A DNA stretch of 64,000 nt from Archegozetes longisetosus. Its lineage: Eukaryota; Arthropoda; Arachnida; Sarcoptiformes; Trhypochthoniidae. The DNA is taken from assembly GCA_018873245.2 (NCBI GenBank), contig JAEMBT020000001.1, forward strand, positions 15,514,220 through 15,578,219. Direction: 5' to 3'. The position numbers and the translations under genes were made by a program. Shown here piece after piece: positions 25,130 through 38,047 of the stretch (positions are counted from its first letter, which is position 1; the number at the start of each line of letters is the position of its first letter). Below the pieces are notes generated by a model, which worked only from the letters and a program-made list of their open reading frames with translations, had not been told where the DNA came from and searched no databases.

Positions 25130-28100
25130 TTTTTCCTTAGTCATGATGGTTTTACAGTACAGGCAATGAATTCAAGTTCAACTATGCAAACACAAAAGCA
25201 CAATTATTATGTTATCCTACCTGTGATACGCGTCGACACTCTTCAAGAAATTCATTTGTAAATCTTAAAAAAGAATTCTAGATGCTTTGCATTTTCTTCT
25301 ATGCTCATTTACTTAGTCACATTTATTTAAAAACTTACTACTTTCATCAATTTTGGCAAAAGTGAACATTAATACTTATTTATGTTGATAATATTTCGAA
25401 TACGCATCATTAGAAAGTTGTGAGCGATATTAAAAAACATTTAATCCTGTGGACATCAGTCCAAGCCGGAAGATTCGATAATATTAATCTCATCACATAG
25501 ATTCATAGGGCTCGGTGCTTAAGTGATCTGTGATCCCAAAACGCGTGATAAGAACTTGTCTGGTTTCGAGTTATACGTCGCTTCATAGAAAAATCATAAA
25601 CATTAATTTTAAATGTAAGTTAGGCATATTTCTTGATGTAAAGGAATTACCAATACCTGTGGAATATTTATAATCAAAGCTAAGTTGTGTTGAACGAACC
25701 TTGTGGTGACTCTTGGAGAATTTATTAAATTTCGTATTAAAATACATTCAAATGCGAAATTTTACGAATTTTAAATGCGTTTATTGATAGATCTACTGGC
25801 ACTCATCCTAAAATCATAAATAAATCAGTGGTTTAAATGATAATAGGCATTAAGACATTGTAAATGGGCGGAGTCGATTGAATGTTTCAATCTATAGCCT
25901 TTGACCCCATGCATATACCACAATAATATTCTAGTAAAATTCTTAGTAGTTTAGAATATATAATTTTTTCAAAATTTTTTATAATGAGTTCTATGAAGAA
26001 TTTGATTATTTCAAAAAATCCTTGACCACCACCAATTAGGAATCTAATCTTGGTATTTGGTCAATATATCGACAAAAGTCAGGGAATAATTTCAGCAAAG
26101 AATCAAAATGTTTGGATACCTAAAAGGCGTTCAAAATCTAATAGTGATTTTTTGTTTTCAAGTATGTGAATAAAGACATACAACTATAAATTGTCACAAA
26201 TTTTAACTTTCAATAACTCTAAAAGTTATAAACATATTTTAATGAATGAGATATCACAGAAAAGTACGGAAAGTAATCTTAAATTTAGTATAAAATTTGC
26301 TTTAAAATCAGCGATTTTTCAGACGTTATTTTTCTACTTTAAATATCGGGTGTTTTAAAGACTGGACTAATTTCAGAAGACTTTGTCTCGTTCTTTATTT
26401 CAAATGTTCGAAATTCTTGACCTTCCAGTTATTCTTATATACTCTGGACTTCAATATGCTCCAAAACTTTTCTATTTACCAAAATTGTGAAACATTTGGT
26501 GGATTTTTTCACGTCAAATTTAATTGATATTAAAGCGTCCGGAAGTTTCAATTGTTGTTACGCCGTAATGAACCGAAGTTCCATAACGGAATACCATAAC
26601 CGATGATCCAAGACGTATTCTGAATAATGTATAACTAAGAGACTGGTCCCTTATATGCAAAAATATCAAAACAACTCACTTTATGTCTTCTGGCCGACGG
26701 CGCTTCAGTTCATTACGGGATAACATCAATTGAAACTTCCGGGCCCTTTAATATTAATCATATTAGACGTGAAAAAATCCACGAAATGTTTCACAATTTT
26801 AATAAATAGAAAAATTTTGGAGCATATTAAAGTCTGGAGTGTATAAGAATAACTGGGAGGTCAAGAATTTCGAACATTTGAAGTAAAGAATGAGAAAAAG
26901 TCGTATGAAATTAGTCCAGTCTTTAAAACATCCGATATTTAGAGTAAAGTAAAACGTGTGAAAAGTTGCTGATTTTGAAGCAAATTTTATACTAAATTTA
27001 AGATTACTTTCCGTACTTTTCTGTGATATCTCATTCATTAAAATATTTTCATAACTTTTAGAGTTATTGAAAGTTAAAATTTGTGACAATTTATAGTTGT
27101 ATGTCTTTATTCACATACTTGAAAACAAAATTCACAACAAAATTAGATTTTGAGCGCCTTTGAGGTATCCAAACACTTTGATTCTTTGATGAAATTATTT
27201 TCCTACTTTTGTTGATATATTGACCAAATATCAAGGTTAAATTCCTAAGGGGTGGGGGTTAAAAGATTTTTTGAAATAATCAAATTCTCCATAGAACCTA
27301 TTATAAAAAGTTTTGAAAAAAATTATATATCCTAAACTACTAAGAATTTTACCAAAATATTATAGGGATATACTCACGAGGTCAAAGGCTATAGATTGAA
27401 ACATTCAATTGCCTCCGCCTATTCACAACGTCTTAATGCCCATTGTCCCTCAAACCATTGATTTAGTTGTGGCTTTAAGACAAGTGGCAATCGATTTATC
27501 AATAAACTCATTTAAAGTTCATAAAAATTCGCATTTGAATACATTCTAGTGAGAAATTTAATAAACTCGTTAAGGGCGCATCACAAGTTTCATTTGGCGC
27601 AACTTAGCTTCTATCATGGACAATATTCAGGTATTTGTAAGTCAATTTTCTTACATTAAGAAAGATGCCTAACTTGCATTTAAAATAATTGTTCATGATT
27701 CTTTTATGAAATGACATATTTATACCTCAAATCCAAATAAGTTCTTTTCATACGCATTGGGATCACAGATCACTTAAAGGCATGAATCTATGTGATTAGA
27801 TTAATATAATCGAATCTCCAAGATTGGGTTGATATCTACAGGATTTTAGATTATTCTAATATCGCCTTTAGTTTTCTAATAATGTATAATAGTGATAATA
27901 CTAACAGAATTAAGTATTAATGTTCATTTTTTGCCAAAATTGATGATAGTAGTAAGTTTTTAAATGAATGTGACTAAGTAAATGAGCATAGAAGAAGATG
28001 CAAAGTATCTTTGTCAAGATTTACGAATGAATTTCTTGGAAAGTCTCCACGCATATCACAGATAGGATAACATGATTATCGTGCTTTTGTGTTTTCATAG

Positions 28101-28502
28101 TTGAATTTGAAGTCACTGCCTGTACTGTCAAATCATCATGACTACGACAACTTTCAAAATATCAATTATGATTAAAGAGAAAAATAATTAAAATTTGATA
28201 ATTAAATTTTACACGCATAAAACTTATTTTTGGAGGATCTCAATTTTAATGCTGAAAATAAAAGTTAAATTGCATAATAAAAGTAAATTGAATTTATGAT
28301 CAATATTTCTTATGAAATATATATTAGAGTCAATTTTATAGGATAATACCAATTCGAGTCAATTGAATATTTTTAGTTACTTTCAGTATTTCACACTTCG
28401 TAAGATACACGTCAAAAACCTATAGTCTGAAAGAAAATAAAATGGTAATAAAGCTGAAGAAAAGGATAACTGTTTAAAATTTGCTAATAAGAACCTCTCA
28501 AA
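25130..28502. repeat. Centre of a large palindrome between receptor copies 3 and 4
   Basis: 25130-26574 is an inverted copy of 26708 to about 28150; the unpaired centre is 26575-26707. The innermost arms read TTAAAGCGTCCGGAAGTTTC against the complement of GAAACTTCCGGGCCCTTTA. Shared landmarks include TTGAAACATTCAATTG (27395) with CAATCTATAGCC on the other arm. With the 7.6-kb insertion ignored, the palindrome runs out to both receptor genes. No gene is seen in the centre; open frames there are short and mirror each other. Confidence 0.7.
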
Positions 28503-29886
28503 ATGGATGCCAATTCTGAACAACCAGTGAATGAATGTGAAAATAATAATAATGATCTCGTAATCAATGATATAGATTTACCACTTTAAAAATATGGACT
28601 AATGTTTAGATACAATATCAATCATTATTTTGATACAGACGTCAAGAAACGAAATCAAAGTTTAAAATTTTATGCAATGAATATTTGGTTTGTAGTTAGT
28701 TTTATAAGAATTTTTATATGTTTAAAAAATATGGAAAACCGAAGCGTACCCAAGTATTATTTCGATATAATTCAATATGTTGGAGGTTTAACTGAATTCT
28801 ACTATTTGATATTCATGTGTGGTTCAGTGCTCTGTTTAAGAATTATGATGCTTTTTAACCTTAAACAAGAAAATTATTTTCAATGGCTTCACATTATCAA
28901 AGTTTTGAAAGGATTGCACAATGAGAATACAATTAAAATATATGATAAAAATGATTATAAAAAGTTTGTTAGAAATATTAGATATGTTTTAACACTTATT
29001 AGAATTCAGACTCGAATAATTCTATTTTTTGTGATTATAGTCTCAGTTTCTGTTTTAATAATCTTTTTTCGACTGGAAAGAAATAATCATTTATGGGATA
29101 TTAAGTGTATTTTTCTATACAATAGGTTATTTCATAGTTTTAATAATATCTCACAGTTTTTTCTATTACTTTGTTGTTTGTTATTATTGCAAATTCAGAT
29201 TCAAATTATTTAATAATAAACTATCGAATGTAAACAAGGATCAAATTTTCTTAAGCTATAGAATGGTATCAGAATTAATAGAAGAGCATAACAGTATCTG
29301 TAATGATGTTAAACATCACAACAAATTCTGGTCTAAATATTTATTTGCATTGACCTATACTTTGATACCCCTTAATCTAATGATCTTGCAACAAGTTTTC
29401 TTTGAAGAACTACTTCTGGCAACTTTTTATTATTTGACACTTATTGTCATCATTTGGATCTTTTCTCATTTTATGCTTAATTCAATCACTGCATCGATTA
29501 ATAAGGAATCTTTGAATTCGTTTAGATATTTGTTTAAATTTCACATTCAATTGAATTCAAATATTGGATTGAAAAGCAAAATCAAAGTTTGTTTCTAAGG
29601 TTATGTTTATTATTTGTATTATAAATAAATTAAAGAATTATTTGAATTTACCTTACTTAGTTACTCAATGGTATGGAAAGAGTGAGCAGTAATAGATTTC
29701 CGATTGGTTTCTCTTGTGGTAATCAATTTGTTATTACACCAGTCATTGCATTCAAAGTGAGACTTCCACAAAATATTAATTTTCGATATGAAATGATTTC
29801 AAAGAATATTGTTTGTTATATAGATGTTTGCAATATTCTGTCGTTTCTTTTTACTAACGAATAGAGTCGCGAATACTATGAAATGA
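28503..29886 (+). pseudogene. Gustatory-receptor-like protein, copy 4, with stop and frameshift
   Basis: Exons 28503-29586, 29661-29756 and 29824-29886. The start is MDANSEQPVNE. TAA at 28587-28589 replaces the tyrosine codon of LPLYKYG, and one extra T in the T run 29064-29069 shifts the frame just before the DWKEI stretch. After the shift the protein resumes in another frame with YRMVSELIEEHNSICND. Splice sites and exon 3 (MFAIFCRFFLLTNRVANTMK) are intact. The T-run indel alone could be a sequencing error; the stop is a substitution, so the copy is probably dead. Exons 2 and 3 are almost identical to copy 3. Confidence 0.72.
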
Positions 29887-30305
29887 GTGGATAGATAAGC
29901 AAGTTATTCATATAGAAATCACATGAATTTTATCTATGTTAATACATTTTGTAATATTTTGTGTCAGAGCATTGTCTTTGAATTCATATTAGATGTCTTA
30001 AAATAAAATCAATAAGAAAATTATTTTATTTGTGAGTATTGATTATGGTAGTCGCACTATTGATTTAAAATACATTTTAAGCTATTAAAGAATTCATATT
30101 GCATAGAAACCAAGTTGAATATACATTGAAGATATGTAAATTATAATTAGACCGAATCGATCATTGAATTTGTTAATATAAATTCTTATAATAATTTGAA
30201 ACAAGCTTATTGATGAAATCACAATTACTTTCGTTATTAAATCAGAAAGTAGTCATTAATAAGTGTTGATTCATATATGGGTATTGTTATATAATGATAT
30301 ACTTA
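29887..30305. other. 3' flank of copy 4, no gene seen
   Basis: AT-rich. The first 120 bp resembles the 3' flanks of the other receptor copies, then similarity fades. Confidence 0.4.
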
Positions 30306-30441
30306 GTCTACAATCTATTTTTCCCCATAATGCTATATACCCCCTTAACTACCGTAAACGAGTCAATGATTCAAATAGACTATTTTAAAATTTTATACTA
30401 GAAGGGGGTATTATCCTTATGGGGAAAAATGAGTTGTGGAC
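30306..30441. mobile_element. 136-bp hairpin MITE, TA-flanked
   Basis: The ends GTCTACAATCTATTTTTCCC and the complement of TTTTTCCCC..CAACTCATT pair over about 40 bp each, with TA at 30304-30305 and 30442-30443. No coding capacity. Confidence 0.55.
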
Positions 30442-30845
30442 TAAGCCTCTCACTACATGATAATACCTATGGTATTTTTGGTGAACGTGATTTAAATGAT
30501 AGAAATCCTTAAATTCATCTATGCGTATGGCAAATTTTACGCTATTATAAGAAAAGTTAACTACAGAATTACTCCGATTCGAGTTCATTTGAAATTGTCG
30601 AAAGAATTTAGGTTTTTGTTTTATATTTCTTGAAAATCAAAACAATATTTAATTAAGTTTTCGCCCATTTTTGTCTTGAAATGAATAGATATTTAGAATT
30701 GATGCTATCTTTAGTGGAATTCGAGTGCAGAACTAGATCAAACAAAGTATTGCAAAATATCTAATAATCAATAAATTTGACGAAAATTGTCCAAACAGTT
30801 ATGACAATACCAATCGGTAATGACTTTTTTGAGCAAGTATTCAGT

Positions 30846-31081
30846 CATGTAAAATCGTGGCAGTATAAATTTGCCTATTAAAGCATTCATTTGAACTTAC
30901 TTTTAGAAGAAATGCGTTAACTCATAGGCCTTTTACTATGGATTAAAAATACTTTCTGTATTGAATTCAATAAAATATTTTTAATCTATAGTAAAAGACC
31001 TATAAGTTAACACATTTCTTCAAAAAGCCGGCTCAAATTGAAAGCTTAAACAGGCAAATTTATATCGCCACGAGTTTACAT
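30846..31081. repeat. 236-bp hairpin (inverted repeat, arms about 110 bp)
   Basis: ATGTAAAATCGTGGC at the left pairs with GCCACGAGTTTACAT at the right. Pairing continues through CAGTATAAATTTGCC and GTTAACTCATAGGCC. A small MITE is likely; no clear target duplication. Confidence 0.55.
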
Positions 31082-31602
31082 AGGATTTAGACGAACAACG
31101 GAAGCCGTTTAAGTATTGGTTTGATTAAAGCTGAGATGTATATTAATAACTTTGGTTTGAATTGTTTGAATTTTGAATATTGAATTTAAATCTTATGCAA
31201 GACATAATGAAAAACTCGTATAATCTGTTAAATTCCGACAAAAATACGGTATTAAGTAATAATAATTATAATAAATGTAAAATAAATATTTTCCCGGAAT
31301 TTCCTCGGATTTTATCGACTCTTTTACCAATGTCTTGGATTTCTTCGACAGAATGTTGATCACACTACTAAATATTGACTTAAAATGAGTTATTCAGATT
31401 TGATCTGATTGCCCACCAAGCCAATATGGATATCAAATTAAAGCTCATGAAGAGCAGAATTGGAAGCAAAAGGAATTTTTTAAAAATACGATGGCTGAGA
31501 GAAGATATGGATTTTTAAAAATTACGTTTAAAAGCGAAAAAGTGATTCCAACATATCGAACAGGTCCTGCAAAGCACTGACGCAGACTCTGACTAAGTGG
31601 GG

Positions 31603-31755
31603 CACCTCTAGCCACTATAAAAATCTGGGATGGGCGGAACAAACCACAATAAAAATGGGTGAACCACCTCTAACCGCTATAAAAACCTGAGATGAGTGGA
31701 AAAAACCACACTAAAAAATGAATGGGGTACATATAGCCACTCTAAAAATGGCTCA
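31603..31755. repeat. Degenerate tandem repeat, period about 62 bp
   Basis: CACCTCTAGCCACTATAAAA (31603) recurs as CACCTCTAACCGCTATAAAA (31665) and, partly, as TACATATAGCCACTCTAAAA (31728). About 2.5 copies, more GC-rich than its surroundings. Confidence 0.6.
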
Positions 31756-31799
31756 CCTCCACATGGTGTTCCCTGGGTAATACTAACGACCTTTCTGAA

Positions 31800-33819
31800 T
31801 GTAATTAATAATTCTTAATATTAAATACATTTAAAAATTCTTTTTACTTTCAGTTCTACTCATCATAAGCTTTAATTTGATACCCATACTAGCTTGGTGA
31901 ACGGTTAGGCAGGATGCATATACATTTCTGACAAATTACTTTATTGAAAGTCTAGTAACACATTCGAATTTTTAAAGAAACGAAATTAAAATAAATTCAA
32001 TATATGTTAAACATTAGTAGATTGAATCAATATTTGGAACATTAACACAAATTTAAATAATATATAATATGTCAATTGTAGGAAATCACAATTACATTTT
32101 TATTAAGTCAATAAATAGCCGTTAAAGAGTATTTAATGATACACTCTTAATCAATGTGATTAAATGACGGGCTCATTTATCAATGCTAATTCAAAATTCT
32201 ACGCAAAATTAGGAAAAGTTAAGAGAAATTAAAAGATCAGAAATACCTGTTTTCAAATTTAGGGTCAAAATAAGAAAGTCTTCCTTCAGTAATTGAGTCA
32301 AAAACATACCATAATGCCTTTTTTTAATTATAAGATACGAAAAAATGAAAAGACTTAGATTATAATTATATATATACTGATATTTTGCAGATTACTTATG
32401 TAACGGCTGACAGAACATTAAAAACGTCTGTGTAAAAAATGAAATTTTGATCGAATTTGAAAAATTCAATATGTTAACAAGACTAAAGAATTCTCATGGG
32501 AAAACGAAAAACAGCTCTCATGAAGGCATAGTAATAAAAATGGTTGAGATCTGAATTTGATGAATGTTAGAAATGAGCTAAGTTTTATTTCGAGTTTCAT
32601 CCTTGTGCTTTATTACAGAATTTTTACTCTTAGAACTAATCGATCAGTAAGAAGTTATAACTATCACAAAAATCAAATCATTGAAAAATGACATATTAGA
32701 GTACTTATCGAAGTTTGATTTTATTTAATTCAGTCGTAATGACCAAAAGTCAGTACTCAATATATTAGATGAGGATAATCAAAATTCAAGTGTTTCTAAA
32801 AATTACAGCTCATAAGTTCAATTTTGAGTTGTTATCAGCCTCTTTTTAAAATCATGAAAGGTCTAAGCCTCATTTTGAGGTAGAACCAATAAATATTTCA
32901 GCTTGGCAACAGGTTCTATTACTTTGGTTTTTATCTATTCTTAATTTCTAAATCGATTTTATCAAATGCTTTATAAGTGTCCATTTTAGGCTTTTTTGTG
33001 GAAATTCCAGTTTTCTTGAAAACTTACCTATTAATTGGGAAAGATATTGCAATTAAATTCTATAAATATTTGCAACATTTCCGACTTCTCGCACTAAATA
33101 TTGTTTATTCTTAGCGAAACGGAAAGCGAATACACAAATGATAGTCTTCGACTGACACTTTATCCAAGAATATAACATCTATACATATTCGAATGTCACT
33201 TAATTAGAGAAAAACAACTAGATACCTATCTTGACACTGACCCAAGTAAGATCAGGTAAAAACATATTTTGTGTTATAGCTTGGTATACTATAAACTATA
33301 AAGCAAACTCATTTATGTTCTTTATCTACTAATTAAAGCCTTTCAAAAGTATACAGAAGTTAAAGATTAAGTGTATAAAATCCCATAAACAACCAATAGC
33401 TAAATCGAGTGATCAATAATCATATTTTGAAAAGATGTTTTATTTTGATTAAAGTGAATAATTATTTAAAACTTTTATTGTTTTACTTCTCATTGTTTCA
33501 TGAATTAATCTATTTATTAATTTAGTGAAATCGATCCTGAGAGCAATTTATGATAAAATTAGTAGATTTTCGCATTCATTAATTTTATCACCTGAATCAA
33601 GTAGGAACCATTCTGGCAAATCAGTTTCTTAACATGTAACGGAAAATTATTAGTGCAATGATAGAGCTTATTATGATAGTTCACATTAGACTTGTTCTTC
33701 AGGTCCAAAATTTCCGGCCCCATCTGACCGATATTTTCTGTTCATTTGAACGACCCCTCCCGAAAGAGAAATGAAATTGTCAAAGATATTAAGTTTAATG
33801 AGTTTATTGATTCAATTGG
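31800..33819. other. Intergenic, no feature seen
   Basis: AT-rich DNA without long open frames, clear repeats or recognisable motifs. Confidence 0.4.
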
Positions 33820-34334
33820 TAGGGTGACCACCCGTCCTATTTTTGACGGGACAGTCCCATCCTTTTAAAGACAAAGACAGAAATTCAGTCAGACAAAAAC
33901 TCTCGACAGGACAATTAGTTGCCCCGATTTTCAAATTTCGTCTTAAAAATCTGTTTAGAAAATGTTTCTTAGAAATTTAAACATTGAACTTATTTTACAA
34001 ATGATAAAGGATTAATAAACCCAGTTTTATGTATTGAACACCTGCGGTTTAAAACCAAAAGTTATAGGATTAATCTTTTCTACCGTGAGTTATATCCTAT
34101 ATAAACCAGTATTTCTTACTTTTGAATAACTTGAAAGATGCCATTTCTAACAAAAAATATACCTTTGAAATAAAATATGACTAATAGTTTTCAATGTTTT
34201 AATATTAGAATGCATTGTTTGACAACTAAGTATTTGTAATGACTAATAACAGCGGCATTTTTCTTTTTAAAAATGTAAGGACCCCCTTTGATATTTTTGT
34301 CCCGTCACGAGAAAAGCCAGAGGTAGTCACCCTA
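33820..34334. mobile_element. hAT-like non-autonomous element, 515 bp
   Basis: The ends are TAGGGTGACCACCCGTCC and, complemented, TAGGGTGACTACCTCTGG. Its right 100 bp matches 961-1060. The 8-bp flanks do not match each other, so the copy is old or rearranged. Confidence 0.5.
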
Positions 34335-35096
34335 TTCATTTTATCGACAATATTTCGATGTTTGTTGAAATAATTAAGTGCTCATATACTACCAACTCGT
34401 CAGACAAGTTGTTTGGGTATAAAACTAATTATCACTTTTAGTCGATCCACGTTCACATATAGTGATAGTCATGCGCATACTCTAACCGCTCGTTTGAAGG
34501 TGTAAATCGGTGCTGTTTTGATATCTTTTGTTTAAACAATTTCTTCAGCTCGCACTTCTTCAGCTATTATTACAAATGTGACTGTCGATAGAATGAGTTG
34601 TCGGGCGAATGGTGCCGGGCAAACATACCAGACCCGTTTCTTCATCAATCATAATAATAGACTTATTACATGTGATTGCAACAATATAAAGTCATAAATA
34701 GCTATGACTTGAAATCCTGGAGCCTTGAAGACTTGAGTTCATGCGAATTGAATAATGTGTATATATAAATTGCCTCAACTGTTGTTGATTTCAAGGTATC
34801 AAAAAAGTTAAACGATGTTTAACTTTTGGCAATAACTTGAATTCATTAGCCAATCACAGTATGCATTGTAATTAAAAACATGCTACTCATTTTTATTTAC
34901 ATTTTAAAAATAATTTGAATGGATCAAATCTGTTGTTTCATTCAGTATTATTATTTGTGTGAAAATAGAAATTGAATTTATGAAAATAGAATTCAAGTAT
35001 TGAATTGTGCATAAATTGAATCGTGTAAAATAGACCCTAACGTATGGCGACGGATAAGCTATCAACTTATCACTTTGATTTTAATAGCTATGTTAC

Positions 35097-35530
35097 TAGG
35101 GTGACCAAGTGTCCCGCATCGTGCGGGATTGTCCCACATTTAAGAGTTGTGTCCCGCATACCGTATGCACCCTTTGCGGGACGGAAAATATACATTTTAA
35201 GATTTATCTTAACAGATTTTCACTGTGTGTTTTTATTTAATGCAAATAATGCAATTTAATTGTTAACACGTTTCTTATCTTAAAATATATAGAAGTCTTT
35301 AGATAAAAAGAGTTTTAATCCGTTTATCTGATACCTTGTTTTCATTCACATCATGTGTGACTCTTATAAAGTGCAGTTATCAATCAAGTCTTTAGTTTAT
35401 ATTTCAAATAATTGTTATTTCAAACTGTGATTTGTAACTTTAATCAGGTTAAAACTCTTTAAAAAAAATTTTATAATGGGACCAAAATTTTTTTGTCCCG
35501 CATTTGACAGTTTGTGACTTGGTCACCCTA
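35097..35530. mobile_element. hAT-type MITE, 434 bp, perfect 8-bp target duplication
   Basis: Begins TAGGGTGACCAAGTGTCCCG and ends GACTTGGTCACCCTA. TATGTTAC is present at 35089-35096 and again at 35531-35538. The 8-bp duplication and the termini fit the hAT superfamily. No transposase inside. Confidence 0.78.
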
Positions 35531-35538
35531 TATGTTAC

Positions 35539-36664
35539 GAATAATTCGCTCTTATCTTGTTGTAACAATTAAATTAAGCAAGCAAACTTGAATAAACACT
35601 CGACAATGCTATTTTTCAATGAATTGAATTCTGTTGATAATTATAACTTCTGATAGATCGATTTCTTCTTGAAGTAATAAATTCGGTCATAAAATAGCGA
35701 TAGAATGCTAAGTAAAAATTAACTCATTTCAAAATATCCATCAAATTCATATCACAAGCCTTTTTTGTCATAATACCATCAAAAAACTTGTCTCATGAAA
35801 ATTCTTAGTCTTGTTAATGTCTTAGATTACTCACTTTAGATAAAATTTTCCCCTATTCCCACATATTTTTTAAATGTCCCGTCAGTCGTTTTATAAACAC
35901 TCTGCAAACCGGTAGAATGTAGGTAATCACATTCTATTTATTTCTGATAGCAACGTCTAATAATTAAACAGAGGCATTAAATATTTGTGAAAGTCATGGA
36001 TTACACGTGAATGTTCGCGCAAACAGTTATTTAGCTTATAACACAGGCATGTCACCTTACTACACAAAATGGTTAAGAGATATTCTTGACTCAAAAATAA
36101 CCAAAGGAGCATTTTCTATTTACTATCCAAAATATTAAAACGGATATCTCTGATCGATCGTTAACTTTTCTTATAATTGCGTATAATTTAGCATATGTAA
36201 AGATGAATTTAAGTATTTCTATCATTTAAATCATGTTCATTAAGAATATCATATGAGTAGAATACCTAAGAATACCAAAGATTATTGTTATTTTCTGACT
36301 CAATAAACAAAGAAACTGTGATTTCGCTCAATTAAATTATTACAAATTGTTAAAAAATATGTATTAATAAATTCAATATCGATTCGGTCTATTTGTAGTT
36401 TGCATATCTTTAATTTATTTTCAACTCAGTTCCCCTATAATACCAATTTTTTATTAGCTTTATAATGAAATTTTAAATCAATAGTAAGGTCAACAAAATC
36501 AATAATATTCACAATTCAAATAATTTTCTAATGAATTTTAATAATTAACATCTAATGATATAAATACAGAATCAATGCTTTGACCAAATCAGTACAACAA
36601 AATGTTAATACATCACATAAGTTTTAGTGATTATTATGTAAAACAACTTTCTCGATTTGTTCCT
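35539..36664. other. 3' flank of copy 5, no gene seen
   Basis: Parts (about 35790-36200) match 6310-6700, and the last 300 bp matches the 3' flanks of copies 2 and 3, so this is duplicated array DNA. Confidence 0.45.
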
Positions 36665-38047
36665 TCATTTCATAGTACTCGCAACTCTATTCGTTAATAA
36701 AAAGAATCTACAAAATATTGCAAACATCTGTATAACAAACAATATTCTTTGAAATCGTTTTATATCAAAAATTAATATTTTATAAAAGTCTTACTTTGAA
36801 TGCAATGACTGGTGTCATAACAAATTGATTACCACAAGAGAAACCAATCGGAAATCTATTACTGCTCACTCTTTCCATAGCATTGAGTAACTAGGTAATG
36901 TAAATTTAAAAAATTCTTTAATTATTTTCAATACAAATAATAAAACATAATCTTAGAAACAAACTTTGATTTTGCTTTTCAATCCAATACTGGAATCCAA
37001 TTTAATGTCAAATTTAAGCAAATATCTAAACGAATTCAAAGATTCCTTATTAATCGATGCAGTGATCGAGTTAATCATGAAATGAGAAAAGATCCAAATG
37101 ATGGCAACAAGTGTCAAATAATAAAAAGTTGCCAGAAGTAGTTCTTCAAAGAAAACTTGTTGCAAGATCATTAGATTAAGGGGTATCAAAGTATAGGTCA
37201 ATGCAAATAAATATTTAGACCAGAATTTGTTGTGATGTTTAATATCATTACAGATACTGTTATGCTCTTCTATTAATTCTGATACCATTCTATAGCTTAA
37301 GAAAATTTGATCCTTGTTTGCATTCAATAATTTATTATTAAATAATTTGAATCTGAATTTGCAATAATAACAAACAACAAAGTAATAGAAAAAACTGTGA
37401 GATATTATTAAAACTATGAAATAACCTATTGTATAGAAAAATACACTTAATATTCCATAAATTACTATTTTTTTCCAGTCGAAAAATATTATTAAAACAA
37501 TAGCAGCGATCAAAACCATAAATAATTCAATTGTTCGAATCTGAATCTTAATAAGTGTTAAAACATATCTAATATTTTTAACAAACTTTTTATATTCATT
37601 GTTGTCATATATTCTAATTGTAGATTCATTTTGTAGTCCTTTTAAAACTTTGATAATATTCAGCCATCGAAAATAATTTTCCTGTTTAAGGTTAAAAAGC
37701 TTCATAATTCTTAAACAGAACACTAAGCCACACATTACAATCAAGTAATAGAATTCAGTTAAACCTCCGATGTATTGGATAATATCGAAATAATACTTAG
37801 GAACACTTCGGTTTTCTATATTTGTTAAACATATATATAGTTTAATAAAATTAACTAGAAACCAAATATTCATCGCATAAAATTTTAAATTTTGATTTCG
37901 TTTCTTGATGTCTGTATCAAAATAATGATTGATGTTATATCTAAACATAAGTCCACATTTATAAAGTGGTAAATCTATATCATTGATAACTATATCATAA
38001 TTATTATTTTCACATTCATTTACCAGTTGTTCAGAATTCACATTCAT
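36665..38047 (-). CDS. Gustatory-receptor-like seven-transmembrane protein, copy 5
   Basis: Exons 36965-38047, 36795-36890 and 36665-36727, the same lengths as in the other copies. The start is MNVNSEQLVNE; shared blocks include YLFALTYTLIPLNLMILQQ. Exon 2 encodes LLNAMERVSSN, exon 3 MFAIFCRFFLLTNRVASTMK, then TGA. Introns are phase 0 (74 and 67 bp); the second acceptor is TATACAG. In exon 3, CGA has become AGA and CTA has become TTA, both silent in this frame, whereas the competing frame gains a stop. This is the best evidence for the exon-3 frame. Open throughout, probably functional. Its upstream flank has two transposon insertions that other copies lack. Confidence 0.72.

Noticed and set aside
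26799-27089. 96-codon minus-strand ORF as a gene
   Set aside because: Its mirror in the other palindrome arm (about 26200-26480) is broken by stops and shifts; no motif.
35044-35259. Plus-strand ORF of 71 codons as a gene
   Set aside because: It crosses the left end of the hAT MITE and its target duplication.
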